A DNA stretch of 63,628 nucleotides from positions 1 to 63,628 of the forward strand of contig JBBDQN010000002.1 in the NCBI GenBank assembly GCA_040905905.1, in the 5' to 3' direction. The first letter of the stretch is position 1. The number at the start of each line of letters is the position of its first letter. The position numbers and the translations under genes were made by a program. The stretch is from JAICND01 sp040905905 (GTDB taxonomy: Bacteria; Actinomycetota; Acidimicrobiia; Spongiisociales; ZC4RG35). Below the pieces are notes generated by a model. That model did no database searches, was not told where the DNA came from, and was given only the letters and a program-made list of their open reading frames with translations. Positions 43,771 through 52,493 of the stretch are shown here, piece after piece.

Positions 43771-44807
43771 TCCTCGTCCTCTAACACGTGGGCAACGGCC
43801 TTCCGATCGACTATCCCCATCGCCTCCCCACTGGCATTGTCCACCCCCACCGGATTCGAGTCGCTAAGAAGGTGCGGAAGCACCCGCTCAATCGTGTCCT
43901 CGAGATGCACACGATGAGAAGCCCCTTCTGAAGACCCGGGCCTAGTCACCGCGGCGGCGGTCAGCACCTTCGTCTTGGGGATGTCCTTCGTGAACTCCTT
44001 CACATAGTCGGTCTGAGGGCTGGTGATCAACTCGGCAGCAGTTCCCACCTGATCAAACACGCCGTCTTTCATGATGGCGATCCGATCGCCGAGTTTGATC
44101 GCCTCAGCGAAGTCGTGGGTAATGAAAACGATGGTCCGTTGCAAGCTCTCCTGGAGGCGGATCAACTCGTCCTGCATGTCGCGGCGAATGAGAGGATCAA
44201 GGGCCGAGAAGGGCTCGTCGAAAAAGAGGATCTCAGGGTCCACTGTCAACGCCCGCGCCAGACCCACCCTCTGCTGCATCCCGCCCGAAAGTTGCTGCGG
44301 GTAATGGTTCTCCCACCCTTTGAGCCCGACGATCTCCAGCACCTTGGTGGCGCGTTCCATCCGCTCTGCCTTCTCTACCCCCCGCACCTCGAGCCCATAT
44401 GCGGCATTGTCGATCACCCGGCGATGGGGGAAGAGCCCGAAATGCTGGAAGACCATCGACATTTTGTGCCGGCGCACGTTGCGGAGTTGCTCCTCATTCA
44501 TGGTGGTGAGATCCTCGCCGTCAAGCAGGACCTTTCCTCGGGTGACGTCGTTGAGCCGCGAAGCACATCGGATCAGGGTCGATTTTCCTGAGCCGGAGAG
44601 ACCCATGACGACGAAAGTCTCCCCGCGAAGGACGTCAAATGAAACGTCTCTGACCCCCACCGTGCAGCCAGTGGCGCTGAGGATCTCCGATCGGGATGCG
44701 CCCTGTTCGGCCAGGTCGATCGCTCGTTCGGGACGGTTCCCGAAGACTTTCCAAACCTGGTCGATTTCGAGGCAGACCGAGTTCTCAAGACCTGTTGCAG
44801 ACGTCAC
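43767..44807 (-). CDS. Glycine betaine/proline ABC transporter ATP-binding protein (ProV/OpuAA-like)
   Basis: A 346-residue ATPase with Walker A GLSGSGKST, signature LSGGMQQRVGLARAL, Walker B ILFFDEPFSALDPLI and the HDFAEAIKLGDRIAIM switch region. The C-terminal VDRKAVAHVLEDEE part may be a remnant CBS-like tail. It lies at the head of the operon and is divergent from the binding-protein gene (62 bases apart). The GTG at 44807 (MTSATGLENSVCLEIDQVW) is chosen because the open frame further upstream overlaps the divergent gene. Confidence 0.92.
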   Translation of the reverse strand: MTSATGLENSVCLEIDQVWKVFGNRPERAIDLAEQGASRSEILSATGCTVGVRDVSFDVLRGETFVVMGLSGSGKSTLIRCASRLNDVTRGKVLLDGEDLTTMNEEQLRNVRRHKMSMVFQHFGLFPHRRVIDNAAYGLEVRGVEKAERMERATKVLEIVGLKGWENHYPQQLSGGMQQRVGLARALTVDPEILFFDEPFSALDPLIRRDMQDELIRLQESLQRTIVFITHDFAEAIKLGDRIAIMKDGVFDQVGTAAELITSPQTDYVKEFTKDIPKTKVLTAAAVTRPGSSEGASHRVHLEDTIERVLPHLLSDSNPVGVDNASGEAMGIVDRKAVAHVLEDEE

Positions 44808-44868
44808 GCCGGTAATGTACCAATCGCCGCCCGCCCCGGAGGAGGCGGCCCCTAAGCGAGGAGCAGAA

Positions 44869-45846
44869 ATGAAATTCCGTCTATTCGCCATCACGGCGGC
44901 CTTGGCCCTGTTGGCTGTGGCCTGCGGGGGTGGCACGACTACCACGACCGCCGAGGGCGGCGCGGCCACGACCGTCGCCATTGATCCAGGCAATCCGACG
45001 ATCAACATCGTGGTCAACGCCTGGACCGCCTCGGCCTTGAATGTCGAGATCGCCAAGCAGCTGATCGAAGGCCAGCTTGGCTATCCCGTCGAGGCCGTGT
45101 CGATCGACGAGAACGCAGCAATGTTCACCGGACTGGCCGACGGAACGGTTGACGCTGTGCTGGAGCTATGGCCCTCTGGCATCACCCCTGACGAACAGCC
45201 ATTCTTCGATGACGGGTCGGTCGTCGACATCGGCGACCTCGGGGCCGTCGGCAAGATCGGCTGGTTCGTGCCCCAATACGTAGTCGACGAACACCCAGAA
45301 CTCGCGACTTGGGAAGGTTTCCAGGATCCGGAGTTGGCATCTCTGTTCGGAACCGCCGAGACCGGCGAACTTGGACGCTTTCTGGGCACCGATCCTTCTT
45401 ATGCGCAGTACGACGAGGCCATAATCGAAAACCTCGAACTCCCGCTGCAGGTCGTCTTCTCCGGGTCAGAGCCGGCGACAGTCGCCGAGCTCGACACCCG
45501 CTTCGCAGCCCAGGAGCCGATCGTCATGTATTGGTGGACCCCGACCGCGGCGGTGGCCAAGTATGACCTCGTCAACGTGACCCTTCCCGCCTACTCGGAG
45601 GAGTGTTACACCGATCCTGCTCAGATCGCCTGTGACTACCCCGAAGACGTCCTAATGAAGGTGGCTTCTGCCCAGTTGCAGGAGAAAGCACCGGACGTGT
45701 GGGAATTCCTCAGCAACTTCACGATCACGACGGATGACCAGCTGGCAATGCTGCCCCCCGCCGAAATCGATGGAGAGGACGTTTCGGTGGTGGCGGCGGA
45801 GTGGATCAATACACACCAGGACGTCTGGTCTGCCTGGCTCCCCTAA
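44869..45846 (+). CDS. Quaternary-amine (betaine) ABC transporter substrate-binding lipoprotein
   Basis: A 325-residue lipoprotein: signal peptide MKFRLFAITAALALLAVAC with the lipobox cysteine at residue 19, then a Thr-rich linker and an OpuAC/ProX-type domain (INIVVNAWTASALNVEIAKQLIEGQLGYPVEAV, MFTGLADGTVDAVLELWPSG, IVMYWWTPTAAVAKYDLVNV). Aromatic residues such as YWWTP are consistent with a cation-pi box for a trimethylammonium group. It is divergent from the ATPase/permease operon it must serve. The ATG at 44869 has GAGGAGCAG upstream. Confidence 0.93.
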   Translation: MKFRLFAITAALALLAVACGGGTTTTTAEGGAATTVAIDPGNPTINIVVNAWTASALNVEIAKQLIEGQLGYPVEAVSIDENAAMFTGLADGTVDAVLELWPSGITPDEQPFFDDGSVVDIGDLGAVGKIGWFVPQYVVDEHPELATWEGFQDPELASLFGTAETGELGRFLGTDPSYAQYDEAIIENLELPLQVVFSGSEPATVAELDTRFAAQEPIVMYWWTPTAAVAKYDLVNVTLPAYSEECYTDPAQIACDYPEDVLMKVASAQLQEKAPDVWEFLSNFTITTDDQLAMLPPAEIDGEDVSVVAAEWINTHQDVWSAWLP

Positions 45847-45870
45847 GTCGACACATAGGAAGACGGAATC

Positions 45871-45901
45871 AAGGAGGGGCGGCGCCGAACCGCCCCTCCT
45901 T
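45871..45901 (+). terminator. Intrinsic terminator after the binding-protein gene
   Basis: A perfect 12-bp stem AAGGAGGGGCGG / CCGCCCCTCCTT with a 7-base loop, followed by TTCATTTG. It separates the binding-protein gene from the riboswitch-controlled gene downstream. Confidence 0.87.
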
Positions 45902-45942
45902 CATTTGTCGACTGGGGCCGGTTCACCGGCTATTCTCTCCCT

Positions 45943-46001
45943 AAGCGCCGATTTGATCCACAGCTTGCGGGCGCTCAAGAAATGCGGCTAAAGCGTCGGG
46001 A
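45943..46001 (+). ncRNA. SAM-II riboswitch aptamer
   Basis: The leader reads AGCGCC-GATTTGATC...GCTTGC-GGGCGCT followed by CAAGAAATGCGGCTAAAGCG. The 6-bp P1 stem (45944-45949 with 45970-45975) encloses the conserved GATTTG and GCTTGC, and the downstream AAATG..GCTAAA completes the H-type pseudoknot. These are the signature positions of the SAM-II (metX/metA-type) class that binds S-adenosylmethionine. It stands directly in front of a methionine-forming methyltransferase gene, where a SAM sensor belongs. Confidence 0.85.
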
Positions 46002-46007
46002 TGGTTG

Positions 46008-46038
46008 AACCGCCCGGCTCAGGCTGCGGCGGTTTTTT
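46008..46038 (+). terminator. Intrinsic terminator of the SAM-II leader
   Basis: AACCGCC, 13 bases, GGCGGTT followed by T4 (a six-T run including the arm). It begins six bases after the aptamer and ends 40 bases before the start codon, which points to transcription attenuation by SAM. Confidence 0.8.
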
Positions 46039-46077
46039 CGTAAAGAAGGCCGCCACGGGAACGAAAGGGGACCCGGG

Positions 46078-47085
46078 ATGGCCCAAGACCAAGAACCAAT
46101 TATCACCACCTTCACCGAACTCCTCGCCACCGGCCGTCCGCTGGTCGCCGATGGGGCAATGGGTACCACCCTCTTCTCGTTGGGCCTGGAGGGGGGAGGC
46201 TGTCCTGAGCTTCTCAACGTCGAACAACCGGATCTGGTCGAAAAGGTCCACCGCGGCTTCATCGACGCCGGGGCCGACATCATTCTCACCAACACCTTTG
46301 GCGGCAATCGTCGACGACTGCAACTGCACAATCTCCAGAACCGAGTCGCCGAATTGAACGAAGCCGCCGTCCAGGTGGCGCGACGGGCCGCCGATCTGGC
46401 CGGCCGGCCGGTGGCGATCGCCGGAAGCGTCGGTCCCACCGGCGACCTATTCGCCCCGCTTGGCGAGCTGTCGCATGAGGAAGGGGTGTCGGTTTTCATG
46501 GAACAGTGCCAGGCGCTTGCCGGGGCCGGAGCCGACGTCCTTTGGATCGAAACCATCTCCTCTTTCGAGGAGCTGGCCGCGGCTGTCGAAGCGGCAGCTA
46601 CCACGGGTCTCCCCTATACGGCCACGCTCAGCTTCGACACCGCCGGTCACACCATGATGGGCATCACCCCTACCGCCCTTGGTGAGTGGTGGTTAGCGAA
46701 CTCACCAGTAACCGCCATCGGTGCCAATTGCGGCATCGGCCCCGGTGACGCGGTGGCGGCTGCTTTCGACATAACCGCCGTAGCCCCACAGGCGATAACC
46801 ATCACCAAGGCCAATTGCGGAATCCCGCTCTACCAGACCGAAGGGCTCACCTACCCGATCGGCCCAGACAAGATGGGCACTTACGTTGAACTCGCCCTCC
46901 GATCTGAAGCGCGGATCATCGGTGCGTGTTGCGGCTCCACACCCGACCACGTGGCAGCCATCCGCGAGGCGGTTGATGCCTTCGTCCCCGGGCCCCGGCC
47001 CGGGCGTTCCGAGATCGAGGAACGATTGGAGGCGGCCCACAAGCCTGTTGCCACCAACCGCCGCGAAGGCCGCCGCCGGGGGTAG
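46078..47085 (+). CDS. Betaine--homocysteine S-methyltransferase-like enzyme
   Basis: A 335-residue homocysteine S-methyltransferase-fold protein: LVADGAMGTTLFSLGL, ILTNTFGGNRRRLQ, IAGSVGPTGDLFAPLG, TISSFEELAAA, the zinc ligand Cys in GANCGIGPGD and the CC pair in RIIGACCGSTPDHVAAI. It would transfer a methyl group to homocysteine to make methionine; betaine is the likely donor given the neighbouring betB and betaine importer, but S-methylmethionine or another donor is possible. The ATG has AAAGGGG upstream, and a SAM-II riboswitch with a terminator lies in the leader. Confidence 0.9.
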   Translation: MAQDQEPIITTFTELLATGRPLVADGAMGTTLFSLGLEGGGCPELLNVEQPDLVEKVHRGFIDAGADIILTNTFGGNRRRLQLHNLQNRVAELNEAAVQVARRAADLAGRPVAIAGSVGPTGDLFAPLGELSHEEGVSVFMEQCQALAGAGADVLWIETISSFEELAAAVEAAATTGLPYTATLSFDTAGHTMMGITPTALGEWWLANSPVTAIGANCGIGPGDAVAAAFDITAVAPQAITITKANCGIPLYQTEGLTYPIGPDKMGTYVELALRSEARIIGACCGSTPDHVAAIREAVDAFVPGPRPGRSEIEERLEAAHKPVATNRREGRRRG

Positions 47086-47127
47086 ACCACCGCGCAATAC
47101 GCCGGACCGCGACGTACTCTCTGCGGT

Positions 47128-47379
47128 GTGATCCACCATGCTGACTACGCGGTATCGGTAACCCAACGCATCGAAGTCGACACCTCCGCCCAACCAGCGG
47201 ACGGTCACGGTCCCCTCAGCGGTCGGTTGATCGCGCTCGGGTGGTGGGTCGACTCCGATGCAATCGGCGTCCCCGACCACGAACCGACCGGAACCCTCTA
47301 CCTGGTCGCCGATGAACGGAGGTCCCGGCCGATGTGGGTCAGGCAGTCCGATCTGACCGCCGTCCGGATGATTGACTGA
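47128..47379 (+). CDS. Small hypothetical protein after the methyltransferase gene
   Basis: An 83-residue open frame starting with GTG, 42 bases after the methyltransferase stop. The C-terminal TGTLYLVADERRSRPMWVRQSDLTAVRMID looks protein-like, but I recognise no family and there is no clear Shine-Dalgarno. It overlaps the 3' end of the convergent soxD by about 40 bases. It could be a real small gene or a chance frame. Confidence 0.4.
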   Translation: MIHHADYAVSVTQRIEVDTSAQPADGHGPLSGRLIALGWWVDSDAIGVPDHEPTGTLYLVADERRSRPMWVRQSDLTAVRMID

Positions 47380-47614
47380 CGATTTCGAGCACCTCGTCAG
47401 TTCTGGTATCCCGCCGAACAGTCATCCAGCGCCGACACCCGGCCTCGTGAAACCAACGCTCCGTCACGATCCCCTCGATATTGCTGCGCATGAAGGCCCG
47501 ATCCAGGTCGCGGGCCTCCGGATCGGTCAATCCTTCCGGCACGATCGGAATCTCGCCGTAGCGGAACTCCACCACCGATCTCTCGCCACAATTTGGGCAC
47601 GCCAGCCTCAGCAT
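47339..47614 (-). CDS. soxD: Sarcosine oxidase, delta subunit
   Basis: A 91-residue zinc-binding subunit: LACPNCGERSVVEFRYGE at the N-terminus, LDRAFMRSN, and GIVTERWFHEAGCRRWMTVRRD, matching SoxD with its two-cysteine knuckle and the HEAGCRRW block. The ATG overlaps the soxB stop by one base (TGATG). The last gene of the soxA-soxG-soxB-soxD series, although in many bacteria the order is B-D-A-G. Confidence 0.92.
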   Translation of the reverse strand: MLRLACPNCGERSVVEFRYGEIPIVPEGLTDPEARDLDRAFMRSNIEGIVTERWFHEAGCRRWMTVRRDTRTDEVLEIVSQSSGRRSDRTA

Positions 47615-48822
47615 CAGTGGGTCCCCGATGATCCGCGATCAGCCAGGGTCCGATCAGCCGCGAAGCGGTTGACCGAGAAGGGCGCAATCATCTCCGGGGT
47701 GCGCCCCGTGGCGATCATCTCGGCCATCGCCTCTCCCCCGGCCGGGATGGCCTTGAAGCCCCACGTCCCCCACCCGGTAGTGACCAAAAGGCCGTCCACT
47801 CCCGTCTCCCCCATCACCGGCGTGTAGTCGGGGGACATGTCACATACCCCGGTCCACTGGCGGAGGATCCTCAGGTTGCCCATGAATGGCAACAGCGCCA
47901 GAGCCCTGCCTGTACACGACGACAGAAAGTCGAAGGTTGAGCGATAGGAATACGAGGGTTGTCGATCGATCTCGGCCCCGATCAGCATCTCCCCCCGGGC
48001 CGTCTGCGATGCATAAAACAACAGCTCCGTGGAGGCGACGATGGCCTCGAAGGTCCCCTGGTAATGGTTGGTGACAAACGCCTGGAGGGGATGGGTCCGG
48101 ATCGGGAGACGCACACCCGCCGTCGCGCACAACGTCGTGACATGACCCCCGACGGCCGATAGAACCACAGGGGCGTCGATGGGACCTTGATCGGTTTCTA
48201 CCCCCACCACCCGATCACCAGCCGTGCGGATGCCGCTAACGCCAATGCGCTGCACCACATCGACCCCGCGCTTCATTGCCCCCTCGGCATAGGCCCAGAC
48301 CACCCGATCGTGGCGGGCGGTGGCGCCGTGAGCGTGATAGGAGGCGCCTAGGATCGGATACCGGCCGGCGCCGGCGAGATCCAGTTGGGGGCAGATCCGC
48401 TTGATCTCATCCGGCTCGACAAAGACGGTCTCGGATCCGCAGGCAGTGTTGATGCGTGCTCGGGCCCTTTCGGCGCGGAGCCCCATCTCGGTGTGCGCCA
48501 GCCACAGAAGCCCTTTTTCATTGTGCATGATCCAGCGTCCGGTTTCCGCTTCCAGCCTCTGATATAGCTCCAAGCTGTGCTGATAGAACCGGACCGTGGC
48601 CGGCACTCCGTAGTTCGCGCGGATAACGGTCGTGTTGCGACCTGAGTTGCCGGCACCTATGTAGCCGCGCTCGAGCACGGCGACGTTGGTGATGCCATGG
48701 CGCGTCGCCAGGTAGTAGGCGGTGGCCAGACCGTGACCACCCCCTCCAACGATCACGACGTCGTAAGTGCGGCGGGGCTCGGCGAATCGAAGCTTTACCC
48801 GCTGTTCGACGAACTCATTCAT
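47614..48822 (-). CDS. soxB: Sarcosine oxidase, beta subunit
   Basis: A 402-residue DAO-type flavoprotein: FAD motif VVIVGGGGHGLATAYYLA at about residues 26-43, RGYIGAGNSGRNTTVIRANY, QAFVTNHYQ, and the C-terminal TGVCDMSPDYTPVMGETGVDGLLVTTGWGTWGFK. It carries the covalent FMN and non-covalent FAD in the heterotetramer that turns sarcosine into glycine, H2O2 and methylene-THF. The ATG at 48822 overlaps the soxG stop (ATGA); the longer open frame upstream is not used. Confidence 0.92.
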   Translation of the reverse strand: MNEFVEQRVKLRFAEPRRTYDVVIVGGGGHGLATAYYLATRHGITNVAVLERGYIGAGNSGRNTTVIRANYGVPATVRFYQHSLELYQRLEAETGRWIMHNEKGLLWLAHTEMGLRAERARARINTACGSETVFVEPDEIKRICPQLDLAGAGRYPILGASYHAHGATARHDRVVWAYAEGAMKRGVDVVQRIGVSGIRTAGDRVVGVETDQGPIDAPVVLSAVGGHVTTLCATAGVRLPIRTHPLQAFVTNHYQGTFEAIVASTELLFYASQTARGEMLIGAEIDRQPSYSYRSTFDFLSSCTGRALALLPFMGNLRILRQWTGVCDMSPDYTPVMGETGVDGLLVTTGWGTWGFKAIPAGGEAMAEMIATGRTPEMIAPFSVNRFAADRTLADRGSSGTH

Positions 48823-49199
48823 CGCAGCCGCTCCTCCAACTCGTGGGCATAAGGAGTGGGAACGATGACCAGGATCCGGTCTTGTTCGAACCACACCTTG
48901 ACCGGTAGTGCGGCGATCAAACCCTGTGAAAGCGACGGTATGGCGGTCGGCGGCTCCCAATCGCAGAGACTGGCCAAAACAGAGCGGGCGTCAACGATGG
49001 AGAACTCGAGAGATGAGAAAGTCGAATCATCCTCAATGATGGCGTGAGGATCATCGACGACCAGTGGACCGTCGCCGACCACCAGAACCTCGTCTGGAGC
49101 CAGGCGCAACACTAGGGCGTCCGGCGGCCAGTGGGCGTCGTCGAGGGCCGCCGGCGGCGCCGCCACCCGGCGGCCCTTCAGAGGCTCAGGCGCGGGCAC
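48819..49199 (-). CDS. soxG: Sarcosine oxidase, gamma subunit
   Basis: A 126-residue protein whose position between soxA and soxB and pattern (ALVLRLAPDEVLVVGD, FSIVDARSVLASLCDWE, VKVWFEQDRILVIVPTPYAHELEERL) fit SoxG. The start is placed at a GTG (49199) six bases after GGAAG, inside the end of soxA with a 14-base overlap; a GTG two codons upstream is an alternative. SoxG is the least conserved subunit, so the call leans on context. Confidence 0.8.
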   Translation of the reverse strand: MPAPEPLKGRRVAAPPAALDDAHWPPDALVLRLAPDEVLVVGDGPLVVDDPHAIIEDDSTFSSLEFSIVDARSVLASLCDWEPPTAIPSLSQGLIAALPVKVWFEQDRILVIVPTPYAHELEERLR

Positions 49200-51345
49200 G
49201 GGCACCTTCCGGGTCGTAGAACGGGACCGGCACCCGCCGCAACTGCCGATCCTCACACTCGACAGTGTCGAGTAACTGGCCATCGTTCAGCTTCACCCAG
49301 CCGAGCATCACACTCTTTCCCAGTGTCTCCGAGAAGCGAGACGAGGTGACCTGTCCCATCATCCTGGCGCCATCCCACAGCACCGCCCCCTCTATCGGGC
49401 AGGGCCCAGCTGATTCAAAACCCACGAGTTGCTTATCGAGGGGAAGGGCGTCGAGCCGACGAAGTGCTTCCCGGCCAATGAACGCCGGCTTGTCCATCCG
49501 GACCGCCCATTCCATGTCCAGTCGACGGGGGGTAGAGTCGAAGTCGGTGTCCATACCGATGATGATGTGGCCCTTCTCCAACCGCAGCGCGAAGAGGGCA
49601 TCCAATCCGTGCGGATAGATCCCGAAGTCTTCGCCCAGATTCAATAATGCCCTCCAGAGCTCGACCGATCGGTCAGCGGGGTGATGGACTTCGAATGACA
49701 TCTCCCCGGTAAACGACAACCGGAAGATGTGAGAGGGCACCCCGGCGACTTCGGCTTTGGTATGACCCATGAAAGAGGGGGCCGTAGTGACTCCGGCCCT
49801 CAACAGCAACTCCTTGGCAAGCGGACCGGTAAGGTTGATGGCACCTAACGCCATGGTCTGGTCGAGGACCCGAACGTCGAGCCGCCAACTCTCTGCCCAG
49901 TCCCGCATCCACATCTCGGCGAAGGTCGCTCCTGCGGACGTGAATGTGAGCAGATATCGGTCCGGTGCGTTCCGACAGATCAACCCGTCCTCCATCACAT
50001 AGCCACGTTCATCGAGCATCAACGCATAGCGGGAACGACCGATCTTCAAGTCTCCCACCGGGCAGGGATAGAGCCGCTCCAGAAACCCGGTGGCATCGGG
50101 TCCGGCGACGATGAACTTGCCAAGCGTGCCCACGTCACTAATCGACACGGCATGGCGCACGGCTCGGTACTCGAGAGCGACATCGCCGTAACGCCAGGGC
50201 CGCCACCATCCTCCAAAACGGTCCATCCGCGCCCCCAATCGGATGTGTTCGTCATGCAGGGCCGTTCGACGCATGGGCGGAAGGTGATACGAAGCCGACG
50301 CCTCCGTCATCGTTACCTGTCGAGCTAGGGGACGGGCGGTGAAAGGTTCCGGTACAGACCCTCCCCGGTCCCGGACAAACGCCCGCAGGTGGGGTAAACA
50401 AACGGAACCCTGACAGGTACCGGTCCCTGCGAGGGTCGCTCGCTTCAACAGTTCCATCTCCTGGAACCCGCGATCCCAGACCGACACCAGATCTGCCACA
50501 GAGACGTTCGAACATGGACAGACGATGCCGTCCGTCGGGGACCTGGGCAGCTCGTCGGCCATGGCTGCATCGCCGACAACCCGCACGTTGAGACCATGGC
50601 CCATCCGGGCCAATGAGTTGCGAGGATGGAGGCCGAGGTCGAGCACAACGGTGTCGCCTTCCCACCGCTCTTCGCCCCGCGTATTGGCCACTATCACGGC
50701 TGCGACCCTCTTTTGGCCTTCGAACCGGATCGGTCGATCCGGCGCCGTGACGGACACAAACCTTCCCAGGTCGACACCCGCCTCGGTCAACATCGCAGCA
50801 GCCCGGCTGGTGTAAATCCCGGCCAAATGGCTGCCCGGGCACACCGGTTGCTCCTGACTGGCGCCGGTGGCGACCACCACCTCTTTCGCATGAACGGTCA
50901 TCATCCCGATCGGTGTGCGCATCGCCACCGTGGGTCCGCCATAAAGACCGATTACCTCTTCACCGCTCCTGGCGTCGAATGCCAGGACAGCTCGGCCAGC
51001 CTTCCGAGCGGCGTCGGCTTCGGCCCGACCACTTTCTCCTTGCCCGATCACCACCACGTCGCAGAAGTGGGTGGATGAAGACACCCGGCCTGGGACTTCA
51101 GCGGGCAACGGTGGGGCGGCGCCATCCTGTGGATGCGAAAACACCGCGGTCCCGGCCAAAGCCATGGTCTGACAGGTTCTCACATAGGAGACAGCATCGA
51201 CTGTGGCCAAACAATTCGGACAGTCACCTTCCAGGCAGATGCACCCGCCTCCGGTCGGGTGGATCCCCGCCCGCAATAGGGCAATGGCGATCGAGTCCCC
51301 CGGCCGGAATGTGATGGCCGACCCGTCGAAAGTGAACTCAGTCAC
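49186..51345 (-). CDS. soxA: Sarcosine oxidase, alpha subunit (shortened form)
   Basis: A 719-residue protein. An N-terminal [2Fe-2S] domain (GGGCICLEGDCPNC and a later RTCQT) comes first, then an FAD domain (VVVIGQGESGRAEADAA), then a BFD-like [2Fe-2S] motif (CPCSNVSVADL, TGTCQGSVC) and a C-terminal GcvT-like folate domain (RYALMLDERGYVMEDGL, GFEFAGPCP-type end). Typical SoxA is about 960-1000 residues. This one appears to lack a large part of the second nucleotide-binding region, because the frame passes from VVATGAS almost directly into the YTSRAAAML segment. It follows the zinc dehydrogenase in the operon. Confidence 0.88.
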   Translation of the reverse strand: MTEFTFDGSAITFRPGDSIAIALLRAGIHPTGGGCICLEGDCPNCLATVDAVSYVRTCQTMALAGTAVFSHPQDGAAPPLPAEVPGRVSSSTHFCDVVVIGQGESGRAEADAARKAGRAVLAFDARSGEEVIGLYGGPTVAMRTPIGMMTVHAKEVVVATGASQEQPVCPGSHLAGIYTSRAAAMLTEAGVDLGRFVSVTAPDRPIRFEGQKRVAAVIVANTRGEERWEGDTVVLDLGLHPRNSLARMGHGLNVRVVGDAAMADELPRSPTDGIVCPCSNVSVADLVSVWDRGFQEMELLKRATLAGTGTCQGSVCLPHLRAFVRDRGGSVPEPFTARPLARQVTMTEASASYHLPPMRRTALHDEHIRLGARMDRFGGWWRPWRYGDVALEYRAVRHAVSISDVGTLGKFIVAGPDATGFLERLYPCPVGDLKIGRSRYALMLDERGYVMEDGLICRNAPDRYLLTFTSAGATFAEMWMRDWAESWRLDVRVLDQTMALGAINLTGPLAKELLLRAGVTTAPSFMGHTKAEVAGVPSHIFRLSFTGEMSFEVHHPADRSVELWRALLNLGEDFGIYPHGLDALFALRLEKGHIIIGMDTDFDSTPRRLDMEWAVRMDKPAFIGREALRRLDALPLDKQLVGFESAGPCPIEGAVLWDGARMMGQVTSSRFSETLGKSVMLGWVKLNDGQLLDTVECEDRQLRRVPVPFYDPEGARARA

Positions 51346-51392
51346 TCCAAATCCCCGTTTTGGCGCGTGCGATCGACGCCAGGGAAGCAGGA

Positions 51393-52493
51393 CTACGCGC
51401 CAAAAGCGTCGTTGGCATCGAAGAGCACAATCGTCCGGGCGCCCTCGCCTCTTTCCATGCGGCTAAAGGCCTCATTGATGCCGTCGAGATCGGTGGTGTG
51501 GCTGACGACCTTGCCGAGATCGAGTGCCCCCGTTGCGACCATCGCGGCCAGATCGGCTATCTGGCCGGCGGAGTCACCCGACCCATAAAAGGAACCCAGC
51601 AGGCTCTTCTCCGAGGAGAAATTGATGGCCCGGATCTTGGCGTCGATGCCGGCCGGGGCAATGCCTATCACTACGACCGACCCACCAGCATCCAACAACC
51701 TCCATGCCAGTTCGATGGTTTCGGAACGACCGACCACTTCGAAGACCAGATCGAAGGCGCCCGCGACTTCCTCTGCCAGCCTGAACTCGGTCGCCCCATA
51801 GTCAAGAGCCAGCTCAGCCTTTGCAGGGGCTACATCTACCGCCACGATCTGCTCGGCGCCTGCCTGGGCAGCCGCGGCGATCACTTGGAGACCCACGCCA
51901 CCACAACCAATGACCGCCACCCGGTCATCGGGCCCAACCCGACCAACATTGCGAACCGCGCCGAAGCCGGTCAGGACCGCGCATCCGACCAAGGCGGCCT
52001 GATCAAGGGGAAGCCCCTCGGGAACTTTTACGACGGACCGAGCCGGTACGACGGTCCGTTCCGCAAACGCGCCCACCGCCAGGAATTGCTGCAGAGGGGT
52101 TCCGTCGCCAAGTCGCATCCGGTAGCTCCCGTCGAGCATCGTGCCGGCGAAGGCCGCGGTCGAGCCCGGTTCACAGAGATTGGGATGACCGCGTGAGCAC
52201 TGCCGGCACCGTCCACACGACGGGATAAAACAAAACGAGACCGGATCACCCGGGGTCACGGAATCGACCCCGGCGCCGATCGCCTCGACCATCCCGGCTC
52301 CTTCGTGACCGAGCACGGTGGGAAAACGATGACGGCCGAAATGGCCGAGCGACAGGTGAAAATCGGAATGGCACACACCAGCGGCGGCCAAACGGACCTG
52401 CACCTCTCCTGGGCCCGGAGGTTCGAGATCCACCGCCTCGACTTCCCCGGGTGCGCCCGGCTCCCTCCACACCGCGGCCCTAATGCTGGTCAA
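51393..52493 (-). CDS. Zinc-dependent alcohol dehydrogenase
   Basis: A 366-residue medium-chain dehydrogenase of the class III/NDMA-dependent style. Catalytic zinc ligands are in GVCHSD and GHEGAGMVEAIGAG; structural zinc cysteines are in CGRCRQCSRGHPNLC. The NAD site is VIGCGGVGLQVI near residue 190. It overlaps the enolase-superfamily gene by four bases. Within this operon it might oxidise a choline- or formaldehyde-related alcohol, but the substrate is unknown. Confidence 0.9.
   Translation of the reverse strand: MTSIRAAVWREPGAPGEVEAVDLEPPGPGEVQVRLAAAGVCHSDFHLSLGHFGRHRFPTVLGHEGAGMVEAIGAGVDSVTPGDPVSFCFIPSCGRCRQCSRGHPNLCEPGSTAAFAGTMLDGSYRMRLGDGTPLQQFLAVGAFAERTVVPARSVVKVPEGLPLDQAALVGCAVLTGFGAVRNVGRVGPDDRVAVIGCGGVGLQVIAAAAQAGAEQIVAVDVAPAKAELALDYGATEFRLAEEVAGAFDLVFEVVGRSETIELAWRLLDAGGSVVVIGIAPAGIDAKIRAINFSSEKSLLGSFYGSGDSAGQIADLAAMVATGALDLGKVVSHTTDLDGINEAFSRMERGEGARTIVLFDANDAFGA

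Noticed and set aside
50454..50476. A GTTCCA...TGGAAC palindrome inside soxA
   Set aside because: The spacing is only 5 bases, not 23, and it lies in coding sequence, so it is not another copy of the 35-bp operator.
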